A DNA stretch of 7,191 bases from Paracoccaceae bacterium (GTDB taxonomy: Bacteria; Pseudomonadota; Alphaproteobacteria; Rhodobacterales; Rhodobacteraceae): assembly GCA_009920225.1 (NCBI GenBank), contig RGAJ01000089.1, positions 1-7,191 on the forward strand. The letters are read 5' to 3'. Under the pieces are notes generated by a model. It worked only from the letters and a program-made list of their open reading frames with translations, ran no database searches and was not told the origin of the DNA. Below, one piece after another: positions 5,533-7,191 of this stretch (position 1 is its first letter; each line of letters begins with the position of its first letter). A program made the position numbers and the translations under genes.

Positions 5533-7038
5533 CTAATTCCCGATCTTGGCAAACAAACCTGCGTCGGCTGCTGCACGTCGAATAGCGTTCGATTTATGGA
5601 CGCATTCCATATATTCGGATTGTGGATCGCTGTCATACACGATGCCCGCGCCCGCTTGGATGTATAGTTTTTCATCCTTTAAAATCGCAGTTCGCAAGGC
5701 GATGCACATATCCATGTCGCCGCCTGCGCTGAAATACCCAACGCCACCGGCATAAACGCCGCGCTTTTCGGGCTCAATCTCGTCAATGATTTCCATGGCG
5801 CGCACTTTGGGGGCGCCTGACACGGTGCCGGCGGGCATTCCGGCAAAGAATGCAGATAACGCGTCTTGGTCATCGGCCAATTCGCCAATGACGTTCGACA
5901 CGATATGCATCACATGGCTATAGCGTTCGACGATGAATTCTTCGGTCGGCTTCACGGTTCCAATTTTACAAACCCGCCCTGCATCGTTGCGCCCAAGATC
6001 CAGCAACATCAAATGTTCTGCCAGCTCTTTTTTGTCGGCCAATAGATCAAGCTCAAGCGCTTTGTCCTCTTCGGGCGTTGCACCGCGGCGGCGGGTGCCC
6101 GCGATTGGGCGAACCGTGACTTGGTTGCCAAACACGCGCACCAAGATTTCAGGGCTTGCACCAATAACTTGGAAGCCCCCGAAATTGAAATAGAACATGA
6201 ACGGCGATGGATTGGTGCGCCGCAATGATCGATAGAGCGAAAATGGCGGTAGTTTGAAATCTTGGGTCCAACGTTGTGACAACACAACTTGGAAGATGTC
6301 GCCCGCGGCAATATAGTCTTTGGCCTTTGAAACCGCGTCCAAGAACCCTTGGTGTGTGAAATTCGAAACCGGTTCGGGCACATCATTTGCCGCCCCCAAA
6401 TCACGCGGGTCTGTGACGGGCCGTTCTAGATCACGCACGGCATCCATTACACGCTCTGCCGCTTGGGCATAGGCGGCACGTGCCGAAACATTTTCATCGT
6501 ACCAAACGGGCGCGACCAAGATCACCTCGCCCTTGGCGCCATCAACAACGGCAACAACCGAGGGGCGCACAAACAATGCATCTGGCAATCCGATGGGGTC
6601 GGGGTTGATATTGGGCAGATGTTCAACGTGACGGATCGTGTCATAGCCCAAATACCCAAAAACGCCTGCGGCTGCTTGGGGTAAATCATGCGGCAAATCG
6701 ATGTGGCTTTCGGCCAAGAGATCGCGAAAGGCGTCAAGCGGTTTGCGATCTTGATCAACAAAAGCCTCGTCGTCAAAACGCGCCGTGCGATTGATCGAGG
6801 GCTGTTCGCCGACGCATTTCCAAATCAGATCAGGCTTGATCCCAATGATCGAATATCGGCCCCTGATTTCCCCACCCGTCACAGATTCCAAGATGAAACT
6901 GTTCTTTCGCGCACCCGCCAATTTCATCATGATTGACACAGGCGTGTCCAAATCCGCGGCAAGACGCGTATAGATGACCTGATTTTGGCCAGCGTTGTAG
7001 ACCTGTTCAAAGGCAGGAAATTCAGGTGTGATCGACAT
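5533..7038 (-). CDS. trpE: TrpE, anthranilate synthase component I
   Basis: TrpE converts chorismate and ammonia (from TrpG) to anthranilate, the committed and feedback-inhibited step of tryptophan synthesis. The 501-residue protein has full family length and is not fused to TrpG, unlike the TrpEG fusions of rhizobia. The N-terminal domain carries the LES element (50-52) and, with NPSPFMFYF at 276-284, forms the expected tryptophan feedback site. The chorismate-binding domain shows GASPE at 293-297, PIAGTRRRG at 311-319, EHLMLLDLGRND at 341-352, RYSHVMHIVS at 372-381, PAGTVSGAPK at 402-411, YAGGVGY at 429-435 and QAGAGIVYDSDPQSEY at 461-476. The PIAGT signature argues for anthranilate synthase rather than PabB. 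The start has AGGA seven bases upstream, overlapping the stop codon of the preceding gene, so there is no space for a leader or attenuator of its own. Confidence 0.98.
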   Translation of the reverse strand: MSITPEFPAFEQVYNAGQNQVIYTRLAADLDTPVSIMMKLAGARKNSFILESVTGGEIRGRYSIIGIKPDLIWKCVGEQPSINRTARFDDEAFVDQDRKPLDAFRDLLAESHIDLPHDLPQAAAGVFGYLGYDTIRHVEHLPNINPDPIGLPDALFVRPSVVAVVDGAKGEVILVAPVWYDENVSARAAYAQAAERVMDAVRDLERPVTDPRDLGAANDVPEPVSNFTHQGFLDAVSKAKDYIAAGDIFQVVLSQRWTQDFKLPPFSLYRSLRRTNPSPFMFYFNFGGFQVIGASPEILVRVFGNQVTVRPIAGTRRRGATPEEDKALELDLLADKKELAEHLMLLDLGRNDAGRVCKIGTVKPTEEFIVERYSHVMHIVSNVIGELADDQDALSAFFAGMPAGTVSGAPKVRAMEIIDEIEPEKRGVYAGGVGYFSAGGDMDMCIALRTAILKDEKLYIQAGAGIVYDSDPQSEYMECVHKSNAIRRAAADAGLFAKIGN

Positions 7039-7045
7039 TGATGGA

Positions 7046-7050
7046 TCCTA
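7046..7050 (-). promoter_or_regulatory. trpE ribosome binding site overlapping the upstream stop codon
   Basis: Reading the minus strand, TAGGA at 7050-7046 is both the TAG stop codon of the upstream gene and the Shine-Dalgarno sequence for the trpE ATG seven bases later. A ribosome finishing the upstream gene would be placed directly on the trpE start, which suggests translational coupling and a shared transcript. Confidence 0.7.
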
Positions 7051-7191
7051 CTGGAAATTCGCGTGAACGGCGTTGATGGCCTGCTGGTTCAAACTGATGC
7101 CAGCGGATTGTTGGATCTGCGTGGCATAGACGTTGAACAGATCATCCGCCAAGCTTGCGCCGAACTGTTGTTCAATATTTGCACGCAGCGC
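7048..7191 (-). CDS. ppiD: C-terminal end of a probable SurA/PpiD-type peptidyl-prolyl cis-trans isomerase (partial)
   Basis: Only the last 47 codons and a TAG stop are inside the window; the gene continues past base 7191. The tail is mostly helical and Gln/Asn/Ala-rich, beginning ALRANIEQQFGASLADDL and ending with GISLNQQAINAVHANFQ. The pattern of an amphipathic 'DDLFNVYATQIQ' helix followed by 'GI..N..AINAVHA.F' matches, from memory, the C-terminus of alphaproteobacterial PpiD-like periplasmic folding factors, which I recall being encoded just upstream of trpE in Rhodobacterales. No catalytic or membrane part is visible, so the name depends on this tail and on gene order. It is probably in one transcription unit with trpE, given the 9-base gap. 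Confidence 0.6.
   Translation of the reverse strand, partial: ALRANIEQQFGASLADDLFNVYATQIQQSAGISLNQQAINAVHANFQ

Noticed and set aside
1..7191. Mobile element, prophage, CRISPR array or defence system
   Set aside because: All long frames are accounted for by housekeeping genes in a familiar order. I saw no transposase, integrase, direct-repeat array or compositional break.

Overview
The window is a stretch of an alphaproteobacterial chromosome, most likely from the order Rhodobacterales (Roseobacter group). This rests on three things: the protein sequences, moderate GC judged by eye, and a gene order I recall from Rhodobacter and Roseobacter relatives (ppiD-like gene, trpE, a YibQ-type gene, trpG-trpD-trpC, moaC, moeA). 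I ran no database search. All assignments come from motifs read in the translations.

Layout from right to left, following transcription of the minus-strand genes. At 7191-7048 lies the last 47 codons of a probable SurA/PpiD-type peptidyl-prolyl isomerase gene. trpE (7038-5533) starts 9 bases after its stop codon. Facing trpE on the plus strand are a YibQ-type divergent polysaccharide deacetylase (3915-5285, GTG start) and a 51-residue single-pass membrane protein (5369-5524). The small gene stops 8 bases from the trpE stop codon. A 143-base divergent intergenic region (3772-3914) separates the YibQ gene from a tight minus-strand operon: trpG (3771-3190), trpD (3193-2174), trpC (2177-1368), moaC (1368-892) and moeA (895 to beyond base 1). 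Every junction in this operon overlaps: ATGA three times and TGATG once.

TrpE and TrpG together form anthranilate synthase. TrpD adds the phosphoribosyl group and TrpC makes indole-3-glycerol phosphate; trpF, trpB and trpA are not in the window. MoaC and MoeA act at the first and last parts of molybdenum cofactor synthesis and share the trpGDC message. The two anthranilate synthase subunits are therefore made from two separate transcripts, split by a plus-strand cell-envelope module.

Most of the window is ordinary housekeeping DNA and I see no mobile element, CRISPR array, tRNA or rRNA. The points worth a second look are: (1) the YibQ-type protein has lost every motif expected for metal binding and catalysis, so it looks like a pseudoenzyme; (2) the small membrane-protein gene, which is easy to miss; (3) three hairpins, in the trpG leader, over the ribosome binding site of the small gene, and between the convergent trpE and small-gene ends; and (4) the lack of room for a tryptophan attenuator in front of trpE.
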